From contig JAPLNJ010000555.1 in the NCBI GenBank assembly GCA_026692885.1, forward strand, positions 1 to 51,363: DNA of 51,363 bases. Direction: 5' to 3'. The notes below the pieces were generated by a model that was given only the letters and a program-made list of their open reading frames with translations, ran no database searches and had not been told where the DNA came from. The DNA comes from Planctomycetota bacterium (GTDB lineage: Bacteria; Planctomycetota; Planctomycetia; Pirellulales; Pirellulaceae). Below are positions 43,361 through 51,363 of the stretch, piece after piece. Position 1 is the stretch's first letter; the number at the start of each line of letters is the position of its first letter. The position numbers and the translations under genes were made by a program.

Positions 43361-43865
43361 AGCACCAAACGGTTTCTTGATCCTGACGCGTAGAGAATGA
43401 GGTTTTACGGTTTCGCATAGCAGGACCGCCGGCTGGGGTCTTTGAAGTTGCGCATTTTCATGGTCCCCACCCGGCCCCGTGCCGGTGGAGGTAGGTTTGG
43501 CGACTAGGCGAAGCCCGCGTTGTGGCGCCCCCGTTCCGCCCTTGCCGCCGGACCGCCGCCAGCGGCGGCGGTCCGGCGGCAAGGGCGGAACGGGGGCAGT
43601 TTTTTGGGGTTCCGCATAGTTTTCAAACCTGCTTCCACCGACGCGGGGTCGGTGGGGCAGTCGTCGGAACCGAAATGCGCAACTTCAAAGGCTGGGGTCA
43701 GACGTACAGATTTCAGTTTTCGCGGTCCTGTGCCCAACCACCTGGAAAGCCTTCTGTCCGCGAAAACTGAAATCTGTACGTCTGACCCCTTGTCTCGCGA
43801 CCCGTCCAAGTTGAACCGTTAACTCCCATTCTTTACTCGCAAGGGCCGAAATACCGTTTGGTGCT
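43361..43865. repeat. Element A, copy 2, interrupted by a 249-bp insertion
   Basis: It has the same ends as 32765-33010 (AGCACCAAACGG at 43361 and CCGTTTGGTGCT ending at 43865). The 505-bp length equals 246 plus 259, the length of the insertion plus one copy of a 10-bp direct repeat. The internal 32-bp palindrome is intact at 43694-43789. Confidence 0.9.
43441..43689. mobile_element. MITE-like element C, 249 bp
   Basis: It has perfect 17-bp inverted ends TTTGAAGTTGCGCATTT (43441-43457 and 43673-43689). It is flanked by direct repeats GGCTGGGGTC (43431-43440 and 43690-43699), present once in the uninterrupted copy of element A. An internal hairpin has perfect 34-bp arms (43527-43560 and 43564-43597) with a 3-nt loop. 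It has no transposase. Confidence 0.85.
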
Positions 43866-44013
43866 AGTGCGTCTTCAAGGCTAAAAAGTGGGGTAAGCAT
43901 CCTGCTTGCCTTTCGATGCATCGCGTCAAACGCAAGCTGGAAGCTTACGCCACCGCAAGCTGGAAGCAGCCACCGCAGCGGTCACCCGAAGATTAAGCCT
44001 TGACGACGCACTA
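43865..44013. repeat. Element B, copy 2, inverted
   Basis: It runs from TAGTGCGTCTTCAAGGCT to TTGACGACGCACTA. Its reverse complement matches 33010-33138, with ~20 extra bases from a duplicated CAAGCTGGAAGC segment. It abuts element A as copy 1 does, but in the other orientation. 43213-43360 and 44014-44120 show nothing else. Confidence 0.8.
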
Positions 44014-44120
44014 GCCGTCCTGTTCCATTGGCTGTGCGGGACTCCAGCGAGGTGCACGCGAGATGCACCCACGGATGTTCCCGCCAATGTGCGGCATCCC
44101 TTACGATTCGAGGCCACGAC

Positions 44121-47100
44121 GTGCGAACGATCCTGTTCCTAAGCGTTCTGGAAATACTAAGTCTGTTGACTGGTGTCTCTCCGGCCGACGAGGCCGGCGA
44201 AGTTCAGCGATTGGGCCCACCAGAATCAGGGCCGGACGCGGGGTTTTCGGGCGGCGCCGCGTCGGGTTCGGTCAGCCTGTGGTTCGCACGGCCGGAGGGG
44301 GTCTTCGATAAGGTCTTGTTTGTCTACGGCCGCCCCGACCGTGGTCGCGCTCGTGGTCTCTGGTTGGTTCGCGAAGACCAGTTGTGCTTCTACTTCTTCG
44401 GTTGGCCCGACGACTTGCACACCAAGGTCCCTGGCGGCATCACTCACAATCAATGGCATCACGTGGTGGCGACCTACGACGGCACTACGGCCAAGCTCTA
44501 CTTCGACGGCCAGTTATTGGGCAGCGTCAAGACTCACATCGACACGGCCGTGGGGAACAAGTATTTCCTGGGCCGCAATCTGGTGGAAGACGGCCGCGAA
44601 TTCTCCGGCCGCATCGACGACGTGCGCGTTTTCCGCCGCGCACTGACGGCGGAGGAAATCCGCGATACGTTTGCCCAGGCAGCGGGCACGCGGGGCAAGG
44701 TGCAACTGGACACGCTGACGGACGAGCCGGGCGTCGAGGAGATCGTCTTTGCGGTTCGTCAGGCAGATACGGATGGACACTGGTACGCTAATTTTGGGTA
44801 CCACATCAACCAACCCGAACGCAAGTACTACCACAATGGCGGCCGGTTGTGCCGCTTGAATCTGACGACGGGCGCGGTGACTACGCTGCTGGCGGATCCT
44901 GAAGGGGGCATCCGCGATCCGCAACTGCACTACGACGGCGGCAAGATCCTGTTCTCGTATCGCAAAGGCGGCGAGCCTTATTACCACCTGCACGAAATTA
45001 ACCTCGACGGCAGCGGCCTGCGGCAGTTGACGGACGGTCCGTACGACGACTTCGAGCCTACCTACCTGCCCGACGGCGACATCATCTTCTGCTCCAGCCG
45101 CTGCCACCGCTGGGTGCCCTGCTACTTTACCCAAGTGGCCGTGCTGTATCGCTGCACAGGGGAGGGCAAGAACATCCGCCAACTCTCGGCCAACACCGAG
45201 CAGGAGAACACGCCGTGGGTCCTGCCCGACGGACGGATTCTGTATCAGCGTTGGGAATACGTCGATCGCAGTCAAGTCGGTTACCATCACCTGTGGACGA
45301 TGAATCCGGACGGCAGTGGCCAGATGGTGTACTTCGGGAATCTGCACCCGGACACCGTGATGCTGGATGCCAAGCCGATTCCGGACACGAACCGAGTCGT
45401 CGCCATCTTCTCGCCGGGCCACGGCCGCACAGAGCATGCGGGGCGCGTGACCATCGTCGATCCGCGGCAAGGACCGGACGCCCTGGCGATGGCTCGACCG
45501 ATCAATCCCGGCGGGTCCTATCGCGATCCGTATCCGCTTTCCGAACACCTATTCCTGGCCGCTGGCGAAACGGGGATCTGGCTGTTGGATGACCGCGGCC
45601 ACCAGCGGGAACTGTTTCAGTTGCCGGCCGAGTGGCGTGTCGGCCGGACGCTGGTCCACGAGCCCTGCCCGGTGCGTACGCGGCCTCGCGAGCGGATCCT
45701 GCCCTCGCGGTCAGATGCCTCTCAGGCCACCGGCCATGTCGTGCTCGAAGACGTCTATGCCGGCCGCAACATGGCGGGCGTCGAACGCGGTGAAATCAAG
45801 CGGCTGCTGATCTTGGAGATCCTGCCCAAACCGTACAACATGTTCAGCGGTATGGAGCCTTTGACCTACGGCGGGACGTTCTTGCTGGAACGTATTCTCG
45901 GCACGGTACCGGTCGAACCGGATGGCTCGGCCAACATGGAATTGCCGGCGTTGCGCCCGCTGTTCTTCGTGGCCTTGGACGAGCATGACCGAGCGGTCAA
46001 ACGCATGCAGAGTTTCCTGACGGTGCAACCCGGCGAACACGTCAGCTGCGTCGGCTGCCACGAGCCGCGTCATCAGACGCCTGTGCCGCGTACATCCGTG
46101 CTGGCCCTGCACCGCGTGGCGAGTCACATCGAGCCGCTGTCAGGAATCCCGGACGTGCTGGATTTTCCGCGGGATATCCAGCCCCTGCTCGACCGGCACT
46201 GTGTGGCGTGCCACGATTACCAGGCAACCCAGCGCGGCGGTCCGATGGCGGGCGGGGTGATCTTGGGCGGTGATCACGGCCCCGTGTACTCGCACAGTTA
46301 CTTCACCCTGACGATCTGCGCACAATTTGCCGACGGGCGCAACTTACGGAAGAGCAATTATCCGCCCCGGACCATTGGCTCATCGGCCAGCCCACTGCTA
46401 AAGAAACTCGACGGTAGCCACTACGACGCCAAGCTGACGGAGCACGAGCAGAGCCTGATCCAATTGTGGATCGATACAGGAGCCGCTTATCCGGGAACCT
46501 ACGCCGCGCTGGGAACCGGGATGATCGGTGACTACAGCCGCGGAGGTCTCGACCGGCAGGATCTCCAGTGGCCGAGCGTCCAGGAGTCGCGACTGGTCCT
46601 GCAACGCAGGTGCGGCACGTGCCATCAGGGCCCCACCGCGCTACCGGACTCGCTTTCAGACGACCGCGGCCTGGTCCCCTGGGGCGAAGGTCCGATGAAC
46701 CAACTGGCCCAGCGCGTCAGTCAGCGGAACAACCCTGTGTTCCGCTTCAGCCGCCACCTGCTCTACAACCTGAGTCGCCCGGAGCAGTCGCTGCAGCTGC
46801 TTGCACCGCTGGCGAAACAGGCTGGCGGATACGAAATTTGCAAACCGAGTGGCACCGCCGAAGCCGGGGCAGCCTCCGTGTTTGCCAGCACGGCCGATCC
46901 TGACTACCAGACGCTCTTGAAGGCGATCCAGGCCGGCCGCGAGCGGTTGAACACCATCCGGCGTTTCGACATGCCCGGCTTCCGACCCAGCGAACACTAC
47001 GTGCGGGAAATGCAGCGTTACGGCATCCTGCCGTCGGGACCGAGCTCGGGCGCTACAATCGACGTCTACCGCACGGACCGCGACTATTGGATGTCGTTGT

Positions 47101-47132
47101 GGCATCACCCTGCCGGTGTGTCACAGCAATAG
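44121..47132 (+). CDS. Exported LamG/propeller/c-type cytochrome protein, hydrazine-synthase-alpha-like
   Basis: 1003 aa from GTG 44121 (GAGG seven bases upstream). A longer frame from 44028 would bury the signal peptide (VRTILFLSVLEILSLLTG). A LamG/concanavalin-like domain (~35-185) contains THNQWHHVVATYDGTTAKLYFDG and FSGRIDDVRVFRRALTAEEI. A TolB/WD-like propeller follows (~230-520). The section with MNPDGSGQMVYFGN and PYNMFSGMEPLTYGG resembles the middle part of hydrazine synthase alpha. Three CxxCH haem sites lie at C643, C694 and C831. It is probably a periplasmic c-type cytochrome. Hydrazine synthesis itself is not implied, since the beta/gamma partner genes are absent and such paralogues occur in non-anammox planctomycetes. 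Confidence 0.85.
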   Translation: MRTILFLSVLEILSLLTGVSPADEAGEVQRLGPPESGPDAGFSGGAASGSVSLWFARPEGVFDKVLFVYGRPDRGRARGLWLVREDQLCFYFFGWPDDLHTKVPGGITHNQWHHVVATYDGTTAKLYFDGQLLGSVKTHIDTAVGNKYFLGRNLVEDGREFSGRIDDVRVFRRALTAEEIRDTFAQAAGTRGKVQLDTLTDEPGVEEIVFAVRQADTDGHWYANFGYHINQPERKYYHNGGRLCRLNLTTGAVTTLLADPEGGIRDPQLHYDGGKILFSYRKGGEPYYHLHEINLDGSGLRQLTDGPYDDFEPTYLPDGDIIFCSSRCHRWVPCYFTQVAVLYRCTGEGKNIRQLSANTEQENTPWVLPDGRILYQRWEYVDRSQVGYHHLWTMNPDGSGQMVYFGNLHPDTVMLDAKPIPDTNRVVAIFSPGHGRTEHAGRVTIVDPRQGPDALAMARPINPGGSYRDPYPLSEHLFLAAGETGIWLLDDRGHQRELFQLPAEWRVGRTLVHEPCPVRTRPRERILPSRSDASQATGHVVLEDVYAGRNMAGVERGEIKRLLILEILPKPYNMFSGMEPLTYGGTFLLERILGTVPVEPDGSANMELPALRPLFFVALDEHDRAVKRMQSFLTVQPGEHVSCVGCHEPRHQTPVPRTSVLALHRVASHIEPLSGIPDVLDFPRDIQPLLDRHCVACHDYQATQRGGPMAGGVILGGDHGPVYSHSYFTLTICAQFADGRNLRKSNYPPRTIGSSASPLLKKLDGSHYDAKLTEHEQSLIQLWIDTGAAYPGTYAALGTGMIGDYSRGGLDRQDLQWPSVQESRLVLQRRCGTCHQGPTALPDSLSDDRGLVPWGEGPMNQLAQRVSQRNNPVFRFSRHLLYNLSRPEQSLQLLAPLAKQAGGYEICKPSGTAEAGAASVFASTADPDYQTLLKAIQAGRERLNTIRRFDMPGFRPSEHYVREMQRYGILPSGPSSGATIDVYRTDRDYWMSLWHHPAGVSQQ

Positions 47133-47171
47133 AAGTCCGCTCCAGCCATCACGCCGATTGCGCGTTATCGA

Positions 47172-49259
47172 TTACACCCTCATCGTCTTTGAGTACTCGG
47201 CTCCGATGCTTCCTTCCCTGCAGAAAGAGGAGACGATGAAGCCGGCGGAGTGCCTGGCCTGGACGTCAAGCGATTCAGACAGCGACACGCCGCAGGAGTC
47301 CCGAATCGTTGCCAGGATGGCCTTCCTGGCCGCGGCCGTGGCGGGGCTGTCGGAAACCGACACGCCTACATCGGCGGGTAGACCTTGCAGCACACCCTCG
47401 TCCAGTTCCCTCTTCGTCAATCCGGCCGCTCCACCGGAGGCAAGACGCCAAACCATCTGGAGCGAATCCTGCATCGAACCCGAGTAGTCAAGCAGCCAGT
47501 CCACCGCGTCTTTCGCTCGCACCGGCGCGCCAGTCAGCAGCAGTTTGATAAGCTTCGGCCACTGGTTCCGGTTGACTTTCCTGAACGGCCAGTGGCAGCC
47601 TTCCATGCCCGGTACCACAGGCAACGTCACCTCCGGCATCCCCAGGAGCGAGTCCTCGACGGCGACCAGATAATGGCAGTGCATCAGCAGCTCCAGGAAA
47701 CCGCCCAGGCACCGTTTGCCGTTAACGAAGCCTACAGACACTTGGAACTCGGTGTGCAGCCGCCGGGCGGTCGCCGACCAGGTGGCAGCCATCCGTGTCC
47801 CCTCCTGCACATTCTCCAGGGCGGGGAAGAGCTCGCTGGTGTCGGCACCGATCAATTGCGTGGCCAGGTGGAAATCGCCGGTCACAATCACACGGGCGAT
47901 GCCTTCGGCCTTGAGCCAGTCGATGGCCCGATTCAATTCGGCATCCACGTCGCCGTTGTAGGATTCACGGCTGATCGTGATGACCCCCACATTCCCGTCG
48001 TGCTCGGCGTTGACGTACAACTGCTGCCACTCGGGGCTGCCCAGTTGCTCGAACGCGTCCGGATACCAGCAGCTACCGGCCGCTGCGGGGTGGAGCCGGT
48101 GATACGCCTCGACGCACTTGATCGCGCCCTCGGCCCCGACGCTGCGGATCATGGCCAGGATGCCTCGGCGGAACTGTGCGCACAGCTCGCCAATCGCGTT
48201 GATGTGGGACAGGTGGCCCCGCTGCTCGTGCAGCAGCAGGCTGGTCATCTGGAACAATGCACCCTGGATCCAGCTGGTGAACTCCTCCTCTGCCAGGTCG
48301 TCCATGGGCCAGTTGACCAGGGGCCTGAAATGGTTCAGTGGATACCAGTTCTGGCCGGTCATCTGCCGCTCGTGCAGCTCCGGCGTCGGGCTGAACAACG
48401 CCCCGTATTTCTCACTCAGGTGATGCAGACAGGACCACGTGAGGAAATCCGCTCCCTTGGCGCCGATCACGTCATGCGCCCGGAAGGGATTCGGCCCCAC
48501 GAACTTTCTGACGTACTTGTCGATCTTCCAGAAGGGCATGTTGGTGGCACGGTGATATCTCAGACCCGCCAACGTCACGCCGCAGAACAGCACATCCAGG
48601 ACAAACGACCAGTCGTCACTGACCGGAATCGGGATCAAGCCCAGCGCCCACAGAAGTTGAGTAATGCAGGAAGTCTTCTCTTCCACCACTTCCCAGACCT
48701 TGTTGAGCTCATGAGGAAAGGCCGGGTGCGCCACGCCCACCCCCAGTTCCGAACTGGGGAAACCCGACGTGACCGAGCGGATTTCTATTTCTGGAAACGC
48801 TTCTCGGAAGACTTGATAGTGGGCTTTCTTGACCTCCAGCAGCTCCGGAATCGCTTCCAGGAGAAAACAGGGGCGCCATTGCTTGAGGTCTGCCGGGAGG
48901 CTGTTCCCGTCGTAATTCATCCGGATGATGTTCCCCATGATCCGGTCGGCTCGATCCTTGCCGACTGCCGCCACCAGCCCCGGGTATTGCGGGCCGATTC
49001 CATCGGCCGTGCGGGGACGGCTGAGGCTGATCGACTTGACGCCATAAGGCTCCAGCCTGGCAGTCAGCTGCAGCATTTTCCCGGCGCCCACGATCCCGTT
49101 AGCGCCGGAGATCACCAGCGAGCCGCGGTTACCAGGGGCGCCGAACACGCGGTCCACCAGATCGCCGGCATCGACGGGTAGCCTGCCATTGCGAAAAATA
49201 TCCGTGACCGAACCGAGCCCCAGTGTCTGGAGTGTTGACTGTCTGATGGACTTGGTCAT
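47172..49259 (-). CDS. 3-hydroxyacyl-CoA dehydrogenase / enoyl-CoA hydratase fusion
   Basis: 695 aa; the start overlaps the thiolase stop (ATGA). The N-terminal Rossmann motif is SGANGIVGAGK (~51-61). The dehydrogenase part spans ~40-400, with a catalytic-region phrase around SGFPSSELGVGVAHPAFPHE. The crotonase part (~405-600) has VNGKRCLGGFLELLMHCHYL for the oxyanion loop and LLGMPEVTLPVVPGMEG with the catalytic-type Glu. The order dehydrogenase-hydratase is opposite to FadB and recalls FadN of Bacillus, though the sequences look far apart. With the thiolase it would perform the last three beta-oxidation steps. The N-terminal half is unusual for the family, so its substrate may differ. Confidence 0.8.
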   Translation of the reverse strand: MTKSIRQSTLQTLGLGSVTDIFRNGRLPVDAGDLVDRVFGAPGNRGSLVISGANGIVGAGKMLQLTARLEPYGVKSISLSRPRTADGIGPQYPGLVAAVGKDRADRIMGNIIRMNYDGNSLPADLKQWRPCFLLEAIPELLEVKKAHYQVFREAFPEIEIRSVTSGFPSSELGVGVAHPAFPHELNKVWEVVEEKTSCITQLLWALGLIPIPVSDDWSFVLDVLFCGVTLAGLRYHRATNMPFWKIDKYVRKFVGPNPFRAHDVIGAKGADFLTWSCLHHLSEKYGALFSPTPELHERQMTGQNWYPLNHFRPLVNWPMDDLAEEEFTSWIQGALFQMTSLLLHEQRGHLSHINAIGELCAQFRRGILAMIRSVGAEGAIKCVEAYHRLHPAAAGSCWYPDAFEQLGSPEWQQLYVNAEHDGNVGVITISRESYNGDVDAELNRAIDWLKAEGIARVIVTGDFHLATQLIGADTSELFPALENVQEGTRMAATWSATARRLHTEFQVSVGFVNGKRCLGGFLELLMHCHYLVAVEDSLLGMPEVTLPVVPGMEGCHWPFRKVNRNQWPKLIKLLLTGAPVRAKDAVDWLLDYSGSMQDSLQMVWRLASGGAAGLTKRELDEGVLQGLPADVGVSVSDSPATAAARKAILATIRDSCGVSLSESLDVQARHSAGFIVSSFCREGSIGAEYSKTMRV

Positions 49260-50470
49260 TTCGTCTCACCTCCTTCTGTGACTCTGAAGAGGGCTGCGAT
49301 CCCCACGTCTCCGGCAGCGCAGCCGAACAGCAGCACGAGGCCGCCTCCCAAATCCACCGCTTCTTCCAGACCTTCGATCAACATCCTGGTGAGCGTCGGA
49401 CCCTGCGGATGTCCCCATACCAGCGAGCAGCCGGTCTTGTTAACCAGGCGCCAGTCATGCCCCATCACTTTGGAGAAGATGGCGTCGTTAATGGCAAAGG
49501 GATTGTGGCTCTTGACCACCGCGATGTCCGCCATGGTCAAACCGGTCTTGGCCAGCAGTTTCTGCACGGCCAGCGCGGGCGACTCCGGCATCAAGGCCGG
49601 CTGGGTCCGCAGCTCGGCTTTGGCGACAAACTGAATGACAATCTCTGGCCGTCGGCTGAGCTGTCTGGCTTTCTCCGGGGTCGTAACCAGGAGCGTGGCC
49701 ATCCCATCCGAGGCATGCGTTTGGGTCCCCGTCGTCACGCAGGTATCCAGCTCGCGCATCTGCCGCAGACCGTCCAAGGTCAGGTGGCGAACCCCAATGT
49801 CATCCTCAATGCGGCCCAGCAGGCGGCCTTGCAGATCCAAGATTTCGAGCGGCACGAGGATCCGTTCGAGGAATCCGGAAGCCTTGGTTTCGAAGTACTG
49901 CTGATACCGGCAGAAGGCGAGGTCGTCCACCTCCCTGCGGTCCAGACCGTGCTTCCGGGCAGCATTGCCGGCCGTGGTAATCATCGCCTGGCCCGTAGCC
50001 GGGTCGAAGCCGAAATTGTCCCACACGTCGCTGAGCGCCATGGTTCGCTGGTGAGCCCGCCGTTCCGGGAACACGCCCACGGGTGAATCGCTGGTCCGGT
50101 CAAAGGTCAACACGCCGACGACGTCATTCGCTCCGGTCTGAACTTCCGCACCTGCGAGCAGGACGGCCTGGAGCCCGGTCGCACAAGCCTGTTCGATATG
50201 AAATCCTGGGATTCGGTGTCCCAGGCAGCTCGCCACCAGGGGCGCATTCCAGAACTTCCAGTGCCAGGGTATGGTGGAGCCGATGATCAGATAGTCCAAT
50301 TCGCTCTTCGGGACCTTTCTGATTCCGAGGATCCGATTCATCGCCTCGCCAGCAAACTGGCCGATGTTGACCTCTGCCAGCGCGGACGTCTGCCACGCCG
50401 GGAAGAAACTGCTCCCCCAGGTCCCGTACGGAATTCTGGCTTTCGGGAACATCTCGATATGCTCTTTCAT
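49256..50470 (-). CDS. Thiolase-family acyl-CoA acyltransferase
   Basis: 404 aa from ATG 50470, with GGAGG seven bases upstream. The frame is open to 50650, but the extra 60 residues look non-coding. The nucleophile region is HIEQACATGLQAV with C96. KSHNPFAINDAI stands where NEAFA-type motifs usually lie. GHPQGPTLTR supplies the His, and FGCAAGDVG the second Cys. All four catalytic positions are thus represented, although two motifs deviate from consensus. It is cytoplasmic and translationally coupled to the dehydrogenase/hydratase gene. A degradative thiolase is most likely; a non-canonical acyl carrier substrate is possible. Confidence 0.85.
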   Translation of the reverse strand: MKEHIEMFPKARIPYGTWGSSFFPAWQTSALAEVNIGQFAGEAMNRILGIRKVPKSELDYLIIGSTIPWHWKFWNAPLVASCLGHRIPGFHIEQACATGLQAVLLAGAEVQTGANDVVGVLTFDRTSDSPVGVFPERRAHQRTMALSDVWDNFGFDPATGQAMITTAGNAARKHGLDRREVDDLAFCRYQQYFETKASGFLERILVPLEILDLQGRLLGRIEDDIGVRHLTLDGLRQMRELDTCVTTGTQTHASDGMATLLVTTPEKARQLSRRPEIVIQFVAKAELRTQPALMPESPALAVQKLLAKTGLTMADIAVVKSHNPFAINDAIFSKVMGHDWRLVNKTGCSLVWGHPQGPTLTRMLIEGLEEAVDLGGGLVLLFGCAAGDVGIAALFRVTEGGETK

Positions 50471-50612
50471 CAATCCCTCCTCCGTTGACAACTCGCTAAA
50501 GGTCGCCACGGCTCCCATGCGGATTACGGCGACGCGACCAAACGACCTGCGGTAGCGGAATCTAGTCCGCCGAGCTTGGCCGGAAGATGCAAGGCCCACC
50601 GGATCGCGGAGC

Positions 50613-50729
50613 GGCTGTGAAAGAATCGTAGGGTGGGTTGTGCCCACCACAACTGCTTATGCCTGGTGGGCACAGCCCACCCTACACCTTTGTGTCAGCA
50701 TCGTCGGGCGATTTGATTCTTTCACAGCC
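50613..50729. repeat. Nested palindrome of the GTGGGCACAGCCCAC family
   Basis: The outer arms GGCTGTGAAAGAATC (50613-50627) and GATTCTTTCACAGCC (50715-50729) are perfect. The inner arms start GTAGGGTGGGTTGTGCCCACC at 50628 and end CCCACCCTAC near 50685. It lies between the divergent thiolase and acyltransferase genes. 50730-50945 shows no gene. Confidence 0.88.
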
Positions 50730-50945
50730 TCGGAGCGTCATCCACAGCCGTCCCTGCGCCTCGCAGGGCAGTAGATCGAAGCCATCCATCGCGAGTAATT
50801 TAGCACGAAGTTCAGGGATCCCACAAGGCGGCTGTCTTCTGAGGGCAGCTTCCGCTGTTGAAGTCGTCCTTGCTTTTCTTTCGCAGGCTTTCTTGGTACA
50901 ACGGCGCCACCTCCCCACCGATGCCCAGAAAACGCGAGCGCACCG

Positions 50946-51363
50946 ATGACACTGGCAGCCGATGTACCCCCTCTCGATGATCGCAGCGAGTTACGGACGG
51001 TCTCCGATCTGGTGCACCTGGCTGGACGGTTGTCCGGGATGACCGGGGTGGTCGTCGGCGGCGACCGCCGCGAAGATCTGCGGTTGGTCGAGTCGGCTCG
51101 GGACCATGGCATCGTCCAGCGGGTCCTGCTGATTGGCAACGCGGATGGGATCGCTCGGGCGGTGGACGAGGTGGGCATCGACGTCGCCCAGGAGGACATC
51201 CTGGCTGCCCCAACCGAGGAAACGGCCGCGGCCATCGCCGTCGACTTGATTCGGTCAGGAGCCGTGGATGTCGTGCTAAAAGGCAGCATTGCGACGCCGG
51301 TGATCAACCGGGCCATGCTGCCGTTGGCCCGGCAACGAACCGTGAGCCTGGTGACCTTGTTTG
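50946..51363 (+). CDS. Phosphate acetyl/butyryltransferase-family enzyme, 3' partial
   Basis: 139 codons from ATG 50946, open at the window edge. GVVVGGDRREDLRLVESAR, VQRVLLIGNAD and VDVVLKGSIATPVINRA match the N-terminal domain of phosphate butyryltransferase/phosphotransacetylase proteins, which convert acyl-CoA and phosphate to acyl-phosphate. It is divergent from the beta-oxidation operon, which suggests a shared acyl-CoA theme. No clear ribosome site is visible. Confidence 0.8.
   Translation, partial: MTLAADVPPLDDRSELRTVSDLVHLAGRLSGMTGVVVGGDRREDLRLVESARDHGIVQRVLLIGNADGIARAVDEVGIDVAQEDILAAPTEETAAAIAVDLIRSGAVDVVLKGSIATPVINRAMLPLARQRTVSLVTLF

Noticed and set aside
47385..49181. 598-codon plus-strand frame opposite the dehydrogenase/hydratase fusion
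   Set aside because: His/Gln/Arg-rich and featureless, while the minus frame has Rossmann and crotonase motifs.

Overview
The window looks like a piece of a planctomycete chromosome, probably of the Pirellula/Rhodopirellula kind. This is inferred from gene content, not from a marker gene. It is GC-rich, and it carries gene families typical of that group: a secreted SHD1-domain protein, a DUF1598-like protein, a DUF5117/5118-type metalloprotease, PQQ-like and WD40 propeller proteins, a hydrazine-synthase-alpha-like LamG/cytochrome protein and a DUF6259-like hydrolase. It also holds many dispersed palindromes. I see no rRNA, tRNA, CRISPR array, integrase or prophage.

Region 1 (1-18280) is a run of nine genes on the plus strand with small gaps or overlaps, and it is the most interesting part. 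In order: an Hsp70-like ATPase (5' end cut by the window edge); a ~1226-aa soluble protein whose last residues read like the beta-wing of the Hsp70 exchange factor GrpE; a four-helix membrane protein with a MotA/TolQ/ExbB-like plan; a membrane-anchored protein with four Calx-beta-like repeats and a vWA/Rossmann-like C-terminus; an anchored coiled-coil protein with a similar C-terminus; two exported tandem paralogues, only the first with an intact-looking vWA domain; and an ABC ATPase/permease pair of the LolD/MacB-FtsX type. I read this as a cytosolic chaperone module coupled to an envelope-spanning assembly. Its function is unknown, and I know of no described system with this composition.

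Region 2 (18281-29340) holds a Cys-rich exported protein, a secreted SHD1 protein on the minus strand, a decayed stretch, a DUF1598-like secreted protein, an ISKra4-type insertion sequence with inverted repeats and an 8-bp target duplication, and a secreted zinc metalloprotease.

Region 3 (29341-44120) has a secreted propeller-methyltransferase-propeller fusion, a remnant of a Gfo/Idh/MocA oxidoreductase, a DUF6259-like glycosidase coupled to a WalJ-type MBL hydrolase, and a small-gene block (antitoxin plus broken MazF, GIY-YIG protein, PIN toxin plus antitoxin). Two attC-like imperfect palindromes sit in that block. A 14-repeat WD40 protein follows. The gaps are packed with short palindromic elements, including a filled-site/empty-site pair that defines a 249-bp MITE-like element.

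Region 4 (44121-51363) has the LamG/propeller/c-type cytochrome protein, a two-gene minus-strand beta-oxidation operon (thiolase, then a dehydrogenase-hydratase fusion), a nested palindrome, and the start of a phosphate acetyl/butyryltransferase-family gene that runs off the window.
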